Of a stretch of DNA of 64,000 bases, positions 25,416 through 35,251 are shown in pieces. Source of the stretch: Pseudoalteromonas sp. SMS1 (GTDB lineage: Bacteria; Pseudomonadota; Gammaproteobacteria; Enterobacterales; Alteromonadaceae); the NCBI RefSeq assembly GCF_021530565.1, contig NZ_JAKGBI010000008.1:62001-126000 (forward strand), in the 5' to 3' direction. Each line of letters opens with the position of its first letter. Within the stretch, counting starts at the first letter, position 1. Under the pieces are notes generated by a model. The model searched no databases. It saw only the letters and a list, made by a program, of their open reading frames with translations, and had not been told where the DNA came from. A program made the position numbers and the translations under genes.

Positions 25416-26903
25416 TTAAACGTCTAGAAGTAGACGTGTTGGATCTTCTAGTAATTCTTTAATTGTTACTAGGAAACCAACTGACTCTTTACCATCAATT
25501 TGACGGTGGTCATAAGAAAGCGCTAGGTACATCATCGGTAGAATTTCTACTTTACCGTTTACAGCCATTGGACGCTCTTGGATTTTATGCATACCAAGAA
25601 TCGAAGACTGAGGTAAGTTGATGATTGGCGTAGATAGAAGTGAACCGAATACACCACCATTTGTAATAGTGAAGTTACCGCCCGTCATGTCGTCAACAGT
25701 TAGTTTACCGTCACGTCCTTTAAGCGCTAGTTCACGGATGCCTTTTTCAATTTCAGCAACTGATAGCTTGTCGCAATCACGTAGTACTGGCGTTACTAGA
25801 CCACGTGGTGTTGAAACAGCGATGCTGATGTCAAAGTAATTGTGGTAAACGATATCATCGCCATCGATTGATGCATTTACTTCTGGGAAGCGCTTAAGTG
25901 CTTCAGTCACTGCTTTCACGTAGAAAGACATGAAACCAAGACGGATACCGTGACGCTCTTCGAATACGTCTTTATATTGCTTACGAAGATCCATGATTGG
26001 TTTCATGTTCACTTCGTTGAAGGTCGTCAACATTGCTGTTGAGTTCTTCGCTTCAAGAAGACGGTTAGCAATTGTCTTACGAAGACGAGTCATTGGTACA
26101 CGTTTCTGTGTACGGTCACCAACTGGTGCCGCAGGTGCAGCTGCCGCTTTAGCAGGCGCTGCAGCTGGCTTAGCCGCTGGCGCTTTCAAGAATGCGTCCA
26201 CATCTTCTTTAGTAATACGACCGCCTTTGCCCGTGCCTTTGATTTGTGCTGCATCAAGGCCTTTCTCAGCGATTAAGCGACGCACTGAAGGAGTAAGCAC
26301 GTCTGCGTTCTCGTCAGATGCTGCTGGTGCTGCGTCAGATGCCGCTGGTGCTGCAGGTGCGCCACCTGCCGAAAGCTTACCGATAACCTGTTCGCCAAGC
26401 ACTGTATCGCCTTCTGCATGTAGCTGCTCACCCATTACACCATCTTCAGGTGCAACAACTTCAAGAACTACTTTATCTGTTTCGATGTCAACTAGGTTTT
26501 GATCACGGCTTACTGCCTCACCTGGTTGAACGTGCCAAGTTGCGATTGTAGCGTCTGCTACTGACTCTGGAAGTACTGGTACTTTAATGTCCACTTCTTT
26601 ACCTTCTGCTGCTGGCGCCGCTGCTGGCGCTGCTGGTTGTTCATTTGATTGAGCTGGCGCTGCACCTGCAGCACCTATTTGTGCAATTACTTGCTCACCT
26701 AGTACAGTTGCACCTTCTTCTTCAGAAATGGCAACGATTACACCATCTTCAGGTGCAACAACTTCCAAAACAACTTTGTCAGTTTCGATGTCAACTAGGT
26801 TTTGGTCACGGCTTACAGTGTCACCAACGCTTACGTGCCAAGTTGCTACTGTCGCGTCAGCAACTGACTCAGGAAGAACAGGAACCTTAATTTCGGTTGT
26901 CAT
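25416..26903 (-). CDS. sucB: Dihydrolipoyl succinyltransferase (E2 of 2-oxoglutarate dehydrogenase) with two lipoyl domains
   Basis: 495 residues, about 90 longer than E. coli SucB because there are two N-terminal lipoyl domains (about 1-75 and 107-182) instead of one. Both carry the lipoyl-lysine site [11 protein letters not shown] and are nearly identical, joined by Ala/Pro-rich linkers. Next come the E3/E1-binding segment ([19 protein letters not shown]..) and the catalytic domain with [10 protein letters not shown] (active-site His). It passes succinyl groups from E1 (SucA) to CoA in the TCA cycle. It lies 10 bases after sucA and ends at a terminator. Confidence 0.97.
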   Translation of the reverse strand: MTTEIKVPVLPESVADATVATWHVSVGDTVSRDQNLVDIETDKVVLEVVAPEDGVIVAISEEEGATVLGEQVIAQIGAAGAAPAQSNEQPAAPAAAPAAEGKEVDIKVPVLPESVADATIATWHVQPGEAVSRDQNLVDIETDKVVLEVVAPEDGVMGEQLHAEGDTVLGEQVIGKLSAGGAPAAPAASDAAPAASDENADVLTPSVRRLIAEKGLDAAQIKGTGKGGRITKEDVDAFLKAPAAKPAAAPAKAAAAPAAPVGDRTQKRVPMTRLRKTIANRLLEAKNSTAMLTTFNEVNMKPIMDLRKQYKDVFEERHGIRLGFMSFYVKAVTEALKRFPEVNASIDGDDIVYHNYFDISIAVSTPRGLVTPVLRDCDKLSVAEIEKGIRELALKGRDGKLTVDDMTGGNFTITNGGVFGSLLSTPIINLPQSSILGMHKIQERPMAVNGKVEILPMMYLALSYDHRQIDGKESVGFLVTIKELLEDPTRLLLDV

Positions 26904-26913
26904 CTCTTATTCC

Positions 26914-29727
26914 TTATTTCTTAATTGTTAATGCGTCAGCAATCAACGCGTTTTGTTCTTTAGTGTGGGTAGACATGTAGCCACAAGCTGGAGCAGCAGA
27001 AGCCTTACGACCTGCATAAGTCAGTTTTGCTCCACTTGGGATAGCTTCCCAGAAATGGTGTTGAGAACAGTACCAAGCACCTTGGTTCTGCGGCTCTTCC
27101 TGACACCATACGAAGTCTTTTACGTGTTGATAACGTGCCATAATTTCATCCATTTCCTTGTGTGGGAATGGATATAGCTGCTCAACACGTACAATTGCAA
27201 CGTTGTTCAATTCAAGCTTACGGCGTTCTTGTAGTAGTTCGTAGTAAACTTTACCACTACAGAAAACAACACGTTCAACATTCTCAGGATTGATTTCGTC
27301 AATCTCGTCGATCATGTTGTGGAATACACCGTCTGAAAGCTCTTCTAAACTAGAAACCGCTAGCGGGTGACGCAGCAGTGATTTCGGTGTCATAACAATC
27401 AGTGGACGACGCAGAGGACGTACTGATTGACGACGCAGCATTGCATAAACCTGTGCAGGTGTTGTAGGAACACAAACTTGCATATTGTGGTCAGCACATA
27501 ACTGAAGGTAACGCTCCATACGTGCAGAGCTATGCTCAGGACCTTGGCCTTCATAACCGTGTGGAAGTAATAAAGTCAAACCACACAAACGACCCCACTT
27601 CTGCTCACCAGAACTTAAGAATTGATCGAATACAACTTGAGCACCGTTAGCGAAGTCACCAAATTGTGCTTCCCAAAGTACCAAAGACGTGGGCTCTGCT
27701 GTTGCATAACCGTATTCAAATGCAAGTACTGCTTCTTCAGAAAGTACCGAGTCGTAAACTTCAAAAGTCCCTTGCTCTGGGCTGATATTTTGCAACGGCA
27801 AATATGTTGAAGCGTCGTTCTGGTTGTGAACAACTGCATGACGGTGGAAGAAAGTACCACGACCAGAGTCCTGACCCGTTAGACGAATATCAGTGCCTTG
27901 GTCAACCATCGTCGCGTATGCCAATGTTTCTGCCATACCCCAGTCTAGTAACTTGTCACCCTTCGCCATTGCTTTACGGTCATCGTAGATTTTCTTAACA
28001 CGAGACTGTGCTTTATGGTCTTCTGGGTAAGTTGCAACCTTTTCACCAAGCTCTTTTAACTTCTCAACAGAAACACCTGTTTCGTAAGGCGTATCCCAAT
28101 CATGGCCAACATACTTTGACCACTCAGAAGAGTGCTTAGTTTCTGGTTGAATTTCATCAACAACACAAACGCCATTGTCTAGACCATTTCGGTATTCATC
28201 TGCAAGCTGCTTTGCTTCTTGTGCAGATAAGACACCTTCAGCAACTAGCTTATCAGAATATAGCTGACGCGGGACTGGGTGCTTTTTGATCTTCTGGTAC
28301 ATTAGAGGCTGAGTTGCATTTGGCTCATCTGCTTCGTTGTGACCGTGACGACGGTAGCAAACTAAGTCGATAACCACATCGCGCTTAAATTTATTACGGA
28401 AATCTAATGCAACCTGAGTGACTAAAGCCACAGCTTCAGGGTCGTCTGAGTTAACATGGAAGATAGGTGCTTGGACCATTTTAGCGATGTCTGTACAGTA
28501 CTCTGTAGAGCGCGTATCTTCAGGCTTAGATGTCGTGAAACCAACTTGGTTGTTAACAACAATGCGTACTGTACCACCTACGCCATATGCGCGCGTCTTA
28601 GACAGGTTAAATGTTTCTTGAACAACACCTTGACCTGCGATCGCTGAGTCACCATGAATCGTGATTGGCAATGCTTTTGAGCCACTTGCACAATCTAAGC
28701 GGTCTAGACGAGCTCTTACAGAGCCCATAACCACTGGGTTGACGATTTCTAAGTGAGACGGGTTAAACGCCAATGCCATGTGAACATCGCCGCCTTTAGT
28801 ACCAAAATCAGAAGAAAAACCCATGTGATACTTAACATCACCAGAACCAGCAGATTCACCATATTTACCAGCGAATTCGTCAAACAATTCTTGCGGGTTT
28901 TTACCCAATACGTTAACAAGTACGTTAAGGCGACCACGGTGTGCCATACCAATAACGACTTCTTCTTGCCCGCTCTCGCCTGCTCTATGCACAAGCTCTT
29001 TAAGCATGGGTACTAACGCATCGCCACCTTCTAGTGAGAAACGTTTTGCACCTGGGAATTTCGCACCAAGGTATTTTTCTAGGCCATCAGCTGCAATCAA
29101 GCCTTGTAACAGGCGTAGTTTGTTTTCTTTGCTGAATTGAGTCTGTGAGAAACCAGCTTCTAAACGTTGTTGTAACCAGCGTTTTTCTTCTGTTGATGTG
29201 ATGTGCATATACTCAGCGCCAACAGAGCCACAATATGTAGACTTAAGCGCTGCGTATAAATCTTTTAATTTCATTGTCTCTTTGCCACAGGCGAAAGAGC
29301 CAACATTGAATTCTTTATCGAGATCTACATCATCTAGATTGTGGTAAGCCAAGTCGAGTTCTCTCACTCGCTCTCGTTGCCATAAACCCAACGGGTCTAG
29401 GTTGGCATTCTGGTGGCCCCTAAATCTAAATGCATTAATAAGCTGCAACACACGCACTTGTTTTGCATCTGCCGCACCTTCTGCAGAAACTACTACTTCT
29501 CTGTGTTTGTTCTTAGCAAGCTCAGCAAATTGTGCTCTTACATCCGAATGTTTAATATCAACATCAACACCTTCAACTTTAGGTAGTTGATCAAACACTT
29601 CTCGCCATTCTTCTGGCACTGAAGCCGCATCGTCAAGATACGCTTCATATAAATCTTCTACATACGCAACGTTACCGCCGTATAAGTGAGAAGATTCTAG
29701 CCATGCCTTCATCACACCTTCGTGCAT
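26914..29727 (-). CDS. sucA: 2-oxoglutarate dehydrogenase E1 component
   Basis: 937 residues, the usual length. It decarboxylates 2-oxoglutarate with thiamine diphosphate and loads succinyl onto lipoyl-SucB. The start MHEGVMKAWLESSHL fits the family's conserved N-terminus. Key motifs are GMAHRGRLNVL, the TPP/Mg region (VVIDLVCYRRHGHNEADEP) and LPHGYEGQGPEHSSARMER in the pyrimidine domain. It lies 88 bases from sdhB with a strong hairpin between them, and 10 bases before sucB. Confidence 0.97.
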   Translation of the reverse strand: MHEGVMKAWLESSHLYGGNVAYVEDLYEAYLDDAASVPEEWREVFDQLPKVEGVDVDIKHSDVRAQFAELAKNKHREVVVSAEGAADAKQVRVLQLINAFRFRGHQNANLDPLGLWQRERVRELDLAYHNLDDVDLDKEFNVGSFACGKETMKLKDLYAALKSTYCGSVGAEYMHITSTEEKRWLQQRLEAGFSQTQFSKENKLRLLQGLIAADGLEKYLGAKFPGAKRFSLEGGDALVPMLKELVHRAGESGQEEVVIGMAHRGRLNVLVNVLGKNPQELFDEFAGKYGESAGSGDVKYHMGFSSDFGTKGGDVHMALAFNPSHLEIVNPVVMGSVRARLDRLDCASGSKALPITIHGDSAIAGQGVVQETFNLSKTRAYGVGGTVRIVVNNQVGFTTSKPEDTRSTEYCTDIAKMVQAPIFHVNSDDPEAVALVTQVALDFRNKFKRDVVIDLVCYRRHGHNEADEPNATQPLMYQKIKKHPVPRQLYSDKLVAEGVLSAQEAKQLADEYRNGLDNGVCVVDEIQPETKHSSEWSKYVGHDWDTPYETGVSVEKLKELGEKVATYPEDHKAQSRVKKIYDDRKAMAKGDKLLDWGMAETLAYATMVDQGTDIRLTGQDSGRGTFFHRHAVVHNQNDASTYLPLQNISPEQGTFEVYDSVLSEEAVLAFEYGYATAEPTSLVLWEAQFGDFANGAQVVFDQFLSSGEQKWGRLCGLTLLLPHGYEGQGPEHSSARMERYLQLCADHNMQVCVPTTPAQVYAMLRRQSVRPLRRPLIVMTPKSLLRHPLAVSSLEELSDGVFHNMIDEIDEINPENVERVVFCSGKVYYELLQERRKLELNNVAIVRVEQLYPFPHKEMDEIMARYQHVKDFVWCQEEPQNQGAWYCSQHHFWEAIPSGAKLTYAGRKASAAPACGYMSTHTKEQNALIADALTIKK

Positions 29728-29774
29728 TTATTAGCCCTTTTCTCTAGCGCAGAAACTTTAACTTAAACGAAAAC

Positions 29775-29801
29775 AAGATGGCATGCCCAGCATGCCATCT
29801 T
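29775..29801 (-). terminator. Perfect hairpin between sdhB and sucA
   Basis: AAGATGGCATGC (29775-29786), loop CCA, and its exact 12-base complement (29790-29801). On the minus strand the stem is not followed by a clean T-run, so it is more likely a processing or partial-termination site that separates sdh from sucAB expression than a full terminator. Confidence 0.5.
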
Positions 29802-29815
29802 AAGATAATAATGCT

Positions 29816-30541
29816 TTAAACCGAACGGTTTAATAGCATAGATTTAATGTGTCCAATCGCTTTGGTTGGATTCAAACCTTTTGGACAAACGCTAACACAG
29901 TTCATGATACTGTGACAACGGAATACGCTGAACGCGTCATCAAGACCAGCTAATCGTTCTTCTGTTGCTGTATCGCGGCTATCTGCCAAGAAGCGATAAG
30001 CATGAAGAAGTCCAGCAGGACCGATAAATTTATCTGGATTCCACCAGAATGATGGGCATGAAGTAGAACAACATGCACATAAAATACACTCATAAAGGCC
30101 ATCAAGCTTTTCACGATCTTCTACTGACTGAAGACGCTCTTCGCCGCCTGTTGGCTTATCATTGATCAAGTAAGGTTTTACTTTCTCGTATTGAGTGTAG
30201 AACTGACTCATGTCAATTACCAAGTCACGAATAACAGGCAAACCTGGTAATGGACGAATGATAATTTTACCTTTGCCATTCTTTTGTAATGCTGACAACG
30301 GAGTAATACATGCAAGGCCATTTTTGCCATTCATGTTTACACCATCAGAACCACATACACCTTCACGACACGAACGACGGAACGAAAGAGTAGAGTCTTG
30401 CTCTTTCAACATTAACAGTGCGTCAAGCACCATCATGTCACGCCCTTCTTCAACCTCTAGTTTGTATTCCTGCATACGAGGTGCAGTATCTACATCTGGG
30501 TTGTAACGATAAACAGAGAATTCTAAAGTAGCTGTTGCCAT
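29816..30541 (-). CDS. sdhB: Succinate dehydrogenase iron-sulfur subunit
   Basis: 241 residues. It carries electrons from SdhA flavin to quinone through [2Fe-2S], [4Fe-4S] and [3Fe-4S] centres. The cysteine sets are visible: SCREGVCGSDG...C for the first, CILCACCSTSCP and CHSIMNCVSVCPKGLNP for the other two. It lies 10 bases after sdhA in the sdhCDAB order, on the cytoplasmic face of the inner membrane. Confidence 0.97.
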   Translation of the reverse strand: MATATLEFSVYRYNPDVDTAPRMQEYKLEVEEGRDMMVLDALLMLKEQDSTLSFRRSCREGVCGSDGVNMNGKNGLACITPLSALQKNGKGKIIIRPLPGLPVIRDLVIDMSQFYTQYEKVKPYLINDKPTGGEERLQSVEDREKLDGLYECILCACCSTSCPSFWWNPDKFIGPAGLLHAYRFLADSRDTATEERLAGLDDAFSVFRCHSIMNCVSVCPKGLNPTKAIGHIKSMLLNRSV

Positions 30542-30551
30542 CGTTTAACTC

Positions 30552-32324
30552 CTAGTACGTACGAGCTTTAGGTGGGAATGCTTCACGAGTCGTCGGCGCA
30601 AAGTTTACATCACGCTTTGTCATTGACTCGCTCTCAGGGTGGTACATTGAGTGACATAGCCAGTTTTCGTCATCACGATCTGGGAAGTCAAATCTCGAGT
30701 GCGCACCACGGCTCTCAGTACGGAAGTTTGCAGCAACCGCTGTTGAGTATGCTGTTTCCATTAAGTTGTCTAACTCTAAACACTCGATACGTTGTGTATT
30801 GAATTCAGTTGACTTGTCGTCAAGGCGTGCATACTGAAGACGTTCACGGATTTCTTTAAGCTCTTTAAGGCCATCCGCCATTGAATCACCCTCACGGAAA
30901 ACCGAGAAGTTAAGTTGCATACACTCTTGTAAGTCTTTCTTAATTTGTACTGGATCTTCGCCTTTACCAACTTCTGACGTTTCCCAACGATTGTAGCGTG
31001 CAAATGCCGCATCAACGTCGTCTGTAGAAGCTTCACCAGTCGATTCGAAGTCTTTCAGGTAAGAACCTAAGAAGTTACCCGCAGCACGGCCGAATACAAC
31101 TAAGTCTAGCAGTGAGTTACCACCTAGACGGTTTGCACCGTGTACAGATACACATGCAATTTCACCTACCGCGAACAAACCTTCTACGATACGCTCTTTA
31201 CCGTTTACATCAACGTCAAGTACCTGACCGTTAACGTTTGTTGGCACACCACCCATCATGTAGTGACAAGTTGGAATTACAGGGATTGGCTCTTTAGCTG
31301 GATCAACGTGCGCGAAAGTCTTAGACAGGTCACAAACACCAGGTAGACGAAGGTTAAGCATTTCTTCGCCAAGGTGATCAAGCTTAAGTTTAATGTGAAT
31401 TCCCCAAGGGCCTTCACAACCGCGACCTTCACGAATTTCTGTCATCATTGCACGTGCAACAACGTCACGACCAGCAAGGTCTTTCGCGTTAGGCGCATAA
31501 CGTTCCATGAAACGCTCGCCATCTTTGTTTAGAAGGTAACCACCTTCACCACGACACCCTTCAGTTACTAGCGTACCCGCGCCTGCAATACCTGTCGGGT
31601 GGAATTGCCACATTTCCATGTCTTGCATGCCGATACCAGCGCGCACAGCCATACCAACACCGTCACCAGTATTGATGTGAGCATTTGTTGTAGATGCATA
31701 GATACGACCAGCACCACCAGTTGCAAGTACGACCGCCTTAGACTTGAAGTAAACGACTTCGCCAGTCTCGATTTCAATTGCAGTCACACCAACAACGTCG
31801 CCCTTGTCATTTTTAACCAGATCAAGTGCATACCACTCAGAGAATACGTTGGTTTTATTCTTAACATTCTGTTGGTAAAGACAGTGAAGAAGTGCGTGAC
31901 CTGTACGGTCAGCTGCCGCAGCAGTACGTGCTGCCTGCTCGCCACCAAAGTGCTTAGACTGACCGCCGAAAGGACGTTGATAAACACGGCCATTCTCGAA
32001 ACGAGAAAATGGTAGACCCATGTTTTCTAATTCAGTGATCGCCTCAGGACCTGTTTTAGTCATGTATTCGATAGCGTCTTGGTCACCGATGTAATCAGAG
32101 CCTTTAACAGTATCGTACATGTGCCATTCCCAATTATCTTCATGAGAATTACCTAGCGCTACAGTGATACCACCCTGCGCAGATACAGTATGAGAACGCG
32201 TTGGGAATACTTTTGAAATAAGCGCACATGTCTTTCCAGACTCAGAAATCGCTAGCGCTGCACGCATGCCTGCGCCGCCGGCGCCAACAACTACAGCATC
32301 AAATTCACGGACATTATATTTCAC
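30552..32324 (-). CDS. sdhA: Succinate dehydrogenase flavoprotein subunit
   Basis: 590 residues. It oxidises succinate to fumarate with covalent FAD. The dinucleotide fold ([15 protein letters not shown]), the FAD-linked His in [11 protein letters not shown], the substrate-site [16 protein letters not shown] and the ALFAVGEIA-like segment before [13 protein letters not shown] are present. It starts directly at the sdhD stop and is followed after 10 bases by sdhB. Confidence 0.97.
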   Translation of the reverse strand: MKYNVREFDAVVVGAGGAGMRAALAISESGKTCALISKVFPTRSHTVSAQGGITVALGNSHEDNWEWHMYDTVKGSDYIGDQDAIEYMTKTGPEAITELENMGLPFSRFENGRVYQRPFGGQSKHFGGEQAARTAAAADRTGHALLHCLYQQNVKNKTNVFSEWYALDLVKNDKGDVVGVTAIEIETGEVVYFKSKAVVLATGGAGRIYASTTNAHINTGDGVGMAVRAGIGMQDMEMWQFHPTGIAGAGTLVTEGCRGEGGYLLNKDGERFMERYAPNAKDLAGRDVVARAMMTEIREGRGCEGPWGIHIKLKLDHLGEEMLNLRLPGVCDLSKTFAHVDPAKEPIPVIPTCHYMMGGVPTNVNGQVLDVDVNGKERIVEGLFAVGEIACVSVHGANRLGGNSLLDLVVFGRAAGNFLGSYLKDFESTGEASTDDVDAAFARYNRWETSEVGKGEDPVQIKKDLQECMQLNFSVFREGDSMADGLKELKEIRERLQYARLDDKSTEFNTQRIECLELDNLMETAYSTAVAANFRTESRGAHSRFDFPDRDDENWLCHSMYHPESESMTKRDVNFAPTTREAFPPKARTY

Positions 32325-32672
32325 TTAAACACCCCACAGAACAAACAAACCAACAGCAACGTAAGCAAGTGCCATTAGATTCAATACAAAGCCTAAAACT
32401 GAACGCATTGTTGAACACTTAACGTAATCAGTTAGTACTTGCCACAAGCCAATACGAGTATGAACCATTATACAAATTAAAGTAATAATAGTTGCGGCTT
32501 TCATCGCTAAGCTGTCGAACAACCCAGACCAAGCTTCATACGTTAATTCAGGAGTTAATGCTAAATATCCAACAATAAATACAGCGTACGCTGCAATGAT
32601 TAATGCTGTAGTGCGTAGTGATACATAATCTTGTACACCATCACGTTTAAGAGTTGCTTGATTTAAGACCAT
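32325..32672 (-). CDS. sdhD: Succinate dehydrogenase membrane anchor subunit D
   Basis: 115 residues from the ATG at 32672, which has GGAG 7 bases upstream; the frame's more upstream start (32708) lies inside sdhC and is not needed. Three hydrophobic helices (ALIIAAYAVFIVGYLAL, AATIITLICIMVHTRIGLWQV, VLGFVLNLMALAYVAVGLFVL) and the HTRIGLWQVLTDYVK heme/quinone-site segment match the family. It overlaps the sdhC end by 10 bases. It anchors SdhAB and helps bind quinone. Confidence 0.93.
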   Translation of the reverse strand: MVLNQATLKRDGVQDYVSLRTTALIIAAYAVFIVGYLALTPELTYEAWSGLFDSLAMKAATIITLICIMVHTRIGLWQVLTDYVKCSTMRSVLGFVLNLMALAYVAVGLFVLWGV

Positions 32673-33040
32673 ATCCACACTCCACCAAGGATCGCAACGA
32701 TTACCCACAGGACGATTGCAATTTTAGCACTTGCATTGCCAGACTCTAGCTCTTCCCAATGCCCCATGTCTTGGATCATGTGACGGATACCGCCAATGAT
32801 GTGGTAAGACAATACAGCGAAGGTGCCCCACGCAATAAATTTGGCTATAAAGCTTGTCATAAGCTCTTTCACAAATTCAAAACCTTCAGGAGAAGAGAGA
32901 GATTCAGACCACGCCCAAATGACAAATGTCAGCGCGAAGAACAACGCGACACCAGTGACACGATGCAATATCGACGCCTTTGCCGTTGGCGGCATAGATA
33001 TAGTCGTAAGATCTAGATTTACAGGTCTTTGCTTTTTCAC
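32663..33040 (-). CDS. sdhC: Succinate dehydrogenase cytochrome b556 subunit
   Basis: 125 residues with a GTG start. It has the family signature RPVNLDL...SILHRVTGV and the heme-ligand helix SYHIIGGIRHMIQDMGHWEE, with three membrane helices. It is the first gene of sdhCDAB, transcribed from the region divergent from gltA. The ribosome-binding site is weak. Confidence 0.95.
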   Translation of the reverse strand: MKKQRPVNLDLTTISMPPTAKASILHRVTGVALFFALTFVIWAWSESLSSPEGFEFVKELMTSFIAKFIAWGTFAVLSYHIIGGIRHMIQDMGHWEELESGNASAKIAIVLWVIVAILGGVWIWS

Positions 33041-33455
33041 AGTTACTTGCCCATCTTTGCTCGATTAGAGCTTCATCTACTTGTTTTTATCAACCCACTT
33101 GCACGACATGCACAAATGGCACACTCTAGATAAACCTGTTTAAACACTTAAAAGATCACTTGCCTGTAAAACTTCGATGTAAAAATAGGTTTACCCACAG
33201 ACGACACGGTATAAAACCGTTGACAGTATATAAGGCTATCCGTGTTTTTACAATTCTTGTTTAGTTTGAGACGCTTGCGAATTAGCCAATGGTATAATAT
33301 TTAATCTGCTTAGAATATTTATTATACATTTTTGCATAATTCCGAGAAAAATTGACTTTTCACCCCATTTATAAGTTACAATGATCTGAATTTGCTTAAC
33401 ATTAGTATCACAACATAACAATCAGAATGTTGTTATTTCATAGGAGATAAGATAG
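33041..33455. promoter_or_regulatory. Divergent promoter region between sdhC and gltA
   Basis: 415 bases without a gene. For gltA (plus), an extended -10 (TGGTATAAT, 33290-33298) lies about 160 bases before the ATG. For sdhC (minus), TATAAT is read at 33321-33326, about 280 bases from its start. The two -10 boxes are only about 25 bases apart, so the promoters overlap and may compete or share a regulator. No confident -35 is seen for either. AGGAGAT precedes the gltA ATG. Confidence 0.5.
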
Positions 33456-34742
33456 ATGGCAGATAAGAAAGCCACAGTCCATATTGATGGGCACGATCCA
33501 ATCGAACTACCGATCCACTCTGGCACAGCCGGCCAAGACGTTATCGACGTTCGTACGTTAGGTGCTCACGGCTTCTTCACATACGACCCTGGTTTCATGT
33601 CGACTGGCTCTTGTGAATCATCTATTACTTACATCGATGGCGCGAAGGGTGTACTTTTACACCGTGGCTATCCAATTGAACAATTGGCAGAAAACTCAAA
33701 CTACATTGAGCTTTGTTACCTGCTACTTAACGGTGAATTACCGAACAAAGACCAGCTTGAAAGCTTCTCTGACGAGATCACGCGTAACACTATGATGCAC
33801 GAGAAAATCGCAGCGTTCTTCCAAGGTTTCCGCGTTGATTCTCACCCAATGGCAATGCTTTGTGGTGTCGTCGGTGCTTTGTCTTCTTTCTACCACGACG
33901 ACTTAGACATTTCAGATGCAGAACAGCGTATGCGTTGTGCAACTAAACTCGTTGCTAAGCTGCCTACAATTGCAGCTATGGCTTACAAATACAATGTAGG
34001 TCAGCCGTTTGTATACCCACGTAACGACTTAAGCTACGCAGAAAACTTCTTACACATGATGTTCTCTGTACCGGCTGAAGAATACAAAGTGAGCCCTGTA
34101 CTTGCAAAAGCAATGGACCGTATCTTCATGCTTCATGCTGACCATGAGCAAAACGCGTCTACATCTACAGTGCGTTTAGCGGGCTCATCAGGCGCTAATC
34201 CTTACGCGTGTATCGCGGCAGGTATTGCATCACTTTGGGGTCCTGCTCACGGTGGCGCAAACGAAGCGTGTTTGAACATGTTAGAAGAAATTGGCTCTGT
34301 TGACCGTATCGATGAATACGTCGCTAAAGCGAAAGACAAGAGCGACCCTTTCCGTCTAATGGGCTTTGGTCACCGTGTGTACAAGAACTTCGACCCTCGT
34401 GCGACAGTAATGCGTCAAACATGTCATGAAGTACTAGAAGAGCTGAATATCCAAGACCCACTTTTAGACGTTGCAATGAAGCTAGAGCAAATTGCATTGG
34501 AAGACCCATACTTTGTTGAAAAGAAACTATACCCTAACGTAGATTTCTACTCAGGTATTATCTTGAAAGCGATTGGCATTCCTACAAGCATGTTCACTGT
34601 GATCTTTGCTATGTCTCGCACAGTTGGTTGGATTTCACATTGGAACGAAATGCTTTCGCAAGCAGGTCACAAAATTGGCCGTCCACGTCAGCTATACACT
34701 GGTTATACTGCACGTGACTATGAGGATCAAGGCGAACGTTAA
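33456..34742 (+). CDS. gltA: Citrate synthase (type II)
   Basis: 428 residues, the length of hexameric, NADH-sensitive Gram-negative citrate synthases. It condenses oxaloacetate and acetyl-CoA. Catalytic segments are visible: [41 protein letters not shown] and the Asp-containing NVDFYSGI; the end [13 protein letters not shown] is typical. It is divergent from the sdh-suc genes. A hairpin with a T-run follows at 34759-34785. Confidence 0.97.
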   Translation: MADKKATVHIDGHDPIELPIHSGTAGQDVIDVRTLGAHGFFTYDPGFMSTGSCESSITYIDGAKGVLLHRGYPIEQLAENSNYIELCYLLLNGELPNKDQLESFSDEITRNTMMHEKIAAFFQGFRVDSHPMAMLCGVVGALSSFYHDDLDISDAEQRMRCATKLVAKLPTIAAMAYKYNVGQPFVYPRNDLSYAENFLHMMFSVPAEEYKVSPVLAKAMDRIFMLHADHEQNASTSTVRLAGSSGANPYACIAAGIASLWGPAHGGANEACLNMLEEIGSVDRIDEYVAKAKDKSDPFRLMGFGHRVYKNFDPRATVMRQTCHEVLEELNIQDPLLDVAMKLEQIALEDPYFVEKKLYPNVDFYSGIILKAIGIPTSMFTVIFAMSRTVGWISHWNEMLSQAGHKIGRPRQLYTGYTARDYEDQGER

Positions 34743-34758
34743 TCATCGCTTTGACCAG

Positions 34759-34785
34759 AAAAAGGGCCTAATGGGCCTTTTTTTT
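34759..34785 (+). terminator. gltA terminator
   Basis: AAAAAGG (34759-34765) pairs with CCTTTTT (34776-34782). Two inner CC/GG pairs close a TAAT loop with one G-G mismatch between, followed by more T. Confidence 0.75.
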
Positions 34786-34862
34786 CGCTCAAAATTTAGC
34801 CACAACAAATATTCGTACACGATTCCTTACACTTAATGCTGCCGAAAAACTTTTGCTCAAAA

Positions 34863-35129
34863 CTAAAGAATTTCAAAGCCTGAGTAGCTTTTTTGTTCAA
34901 CTTTTTGTTCTATGACGTTCTCTACTTTTGCCATTGTGGGACCACTGCTGAGCCAAATCGCCATTTCAGATACACTGCCATCGAACCCATGTACCACCAC
35001 CTCAACACTTCTGTCCGGTAAATTTTTAGCGAATCCGGATAACCCGAGTTTTATGGCAATTTGTTTAGAGTGATACCTAAACCCAACACCTTGAACCACA
35101 CCCGTAACAATAAATTTAGCAGTTTTCAT
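34863..35129 (-). CDS. acyP: Acylphosphatase
   Basis: About 88 residues if the start is the ATG at 35129, the usual size of the family; upstream ATGs to 35174 are possible. Acylphosphatase hydrolyses acyl phosphates. The active-site loop GVVQGVGFRYHSK (Arg) and the later GFAKNLPDRSVEVVVHG (Asn) are both intact. It is a single gene between gltA and the TonB receptor. The ribosome-binding site is not strong for any start, which is the main doubt. Confidence 0.9.
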   Translation of the reverse strand: MKTAKFIVTGVVQGVGFRYHSKQIAIKLGLSGFAKNLPDRSVEVVVHGFDGSVSEMAIWLSSGPTMAKVENVIEQKVEQKSYSGFEIL

Positions 35130-35194
35130 CATATAACTCGTATGCTTCATCATAGTGACTAGCTTAGTTTCCAAAGTGATGAAATTGAAATTTT

Positions 35195-35220
35195 TAAAGA
35201 AAAAGGCCCCAAATGGGGCC
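35195..35220 (-). terminator. Terminator of the TonB-dependent receptor
   Basis: GGCCCC (35205-35210), loop AAAT, GGGGCC (35215-35220). On the minus strand it is followed by TTTTTCTTT. It lies 30 bases past the receptor stop codon. Confidence 0.8.
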
Positions 35221-35251
35221 TTATATTAGAACAACAATCGCGTACTTCTAT

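Noticed and set aside
25993-26502. Plus-strand 169-residue Ala/Ser-rich gene
   Set aside because: It is antisense to the Ala/Pro linkers of sucB; the composition follows from the repeats on the other strand.
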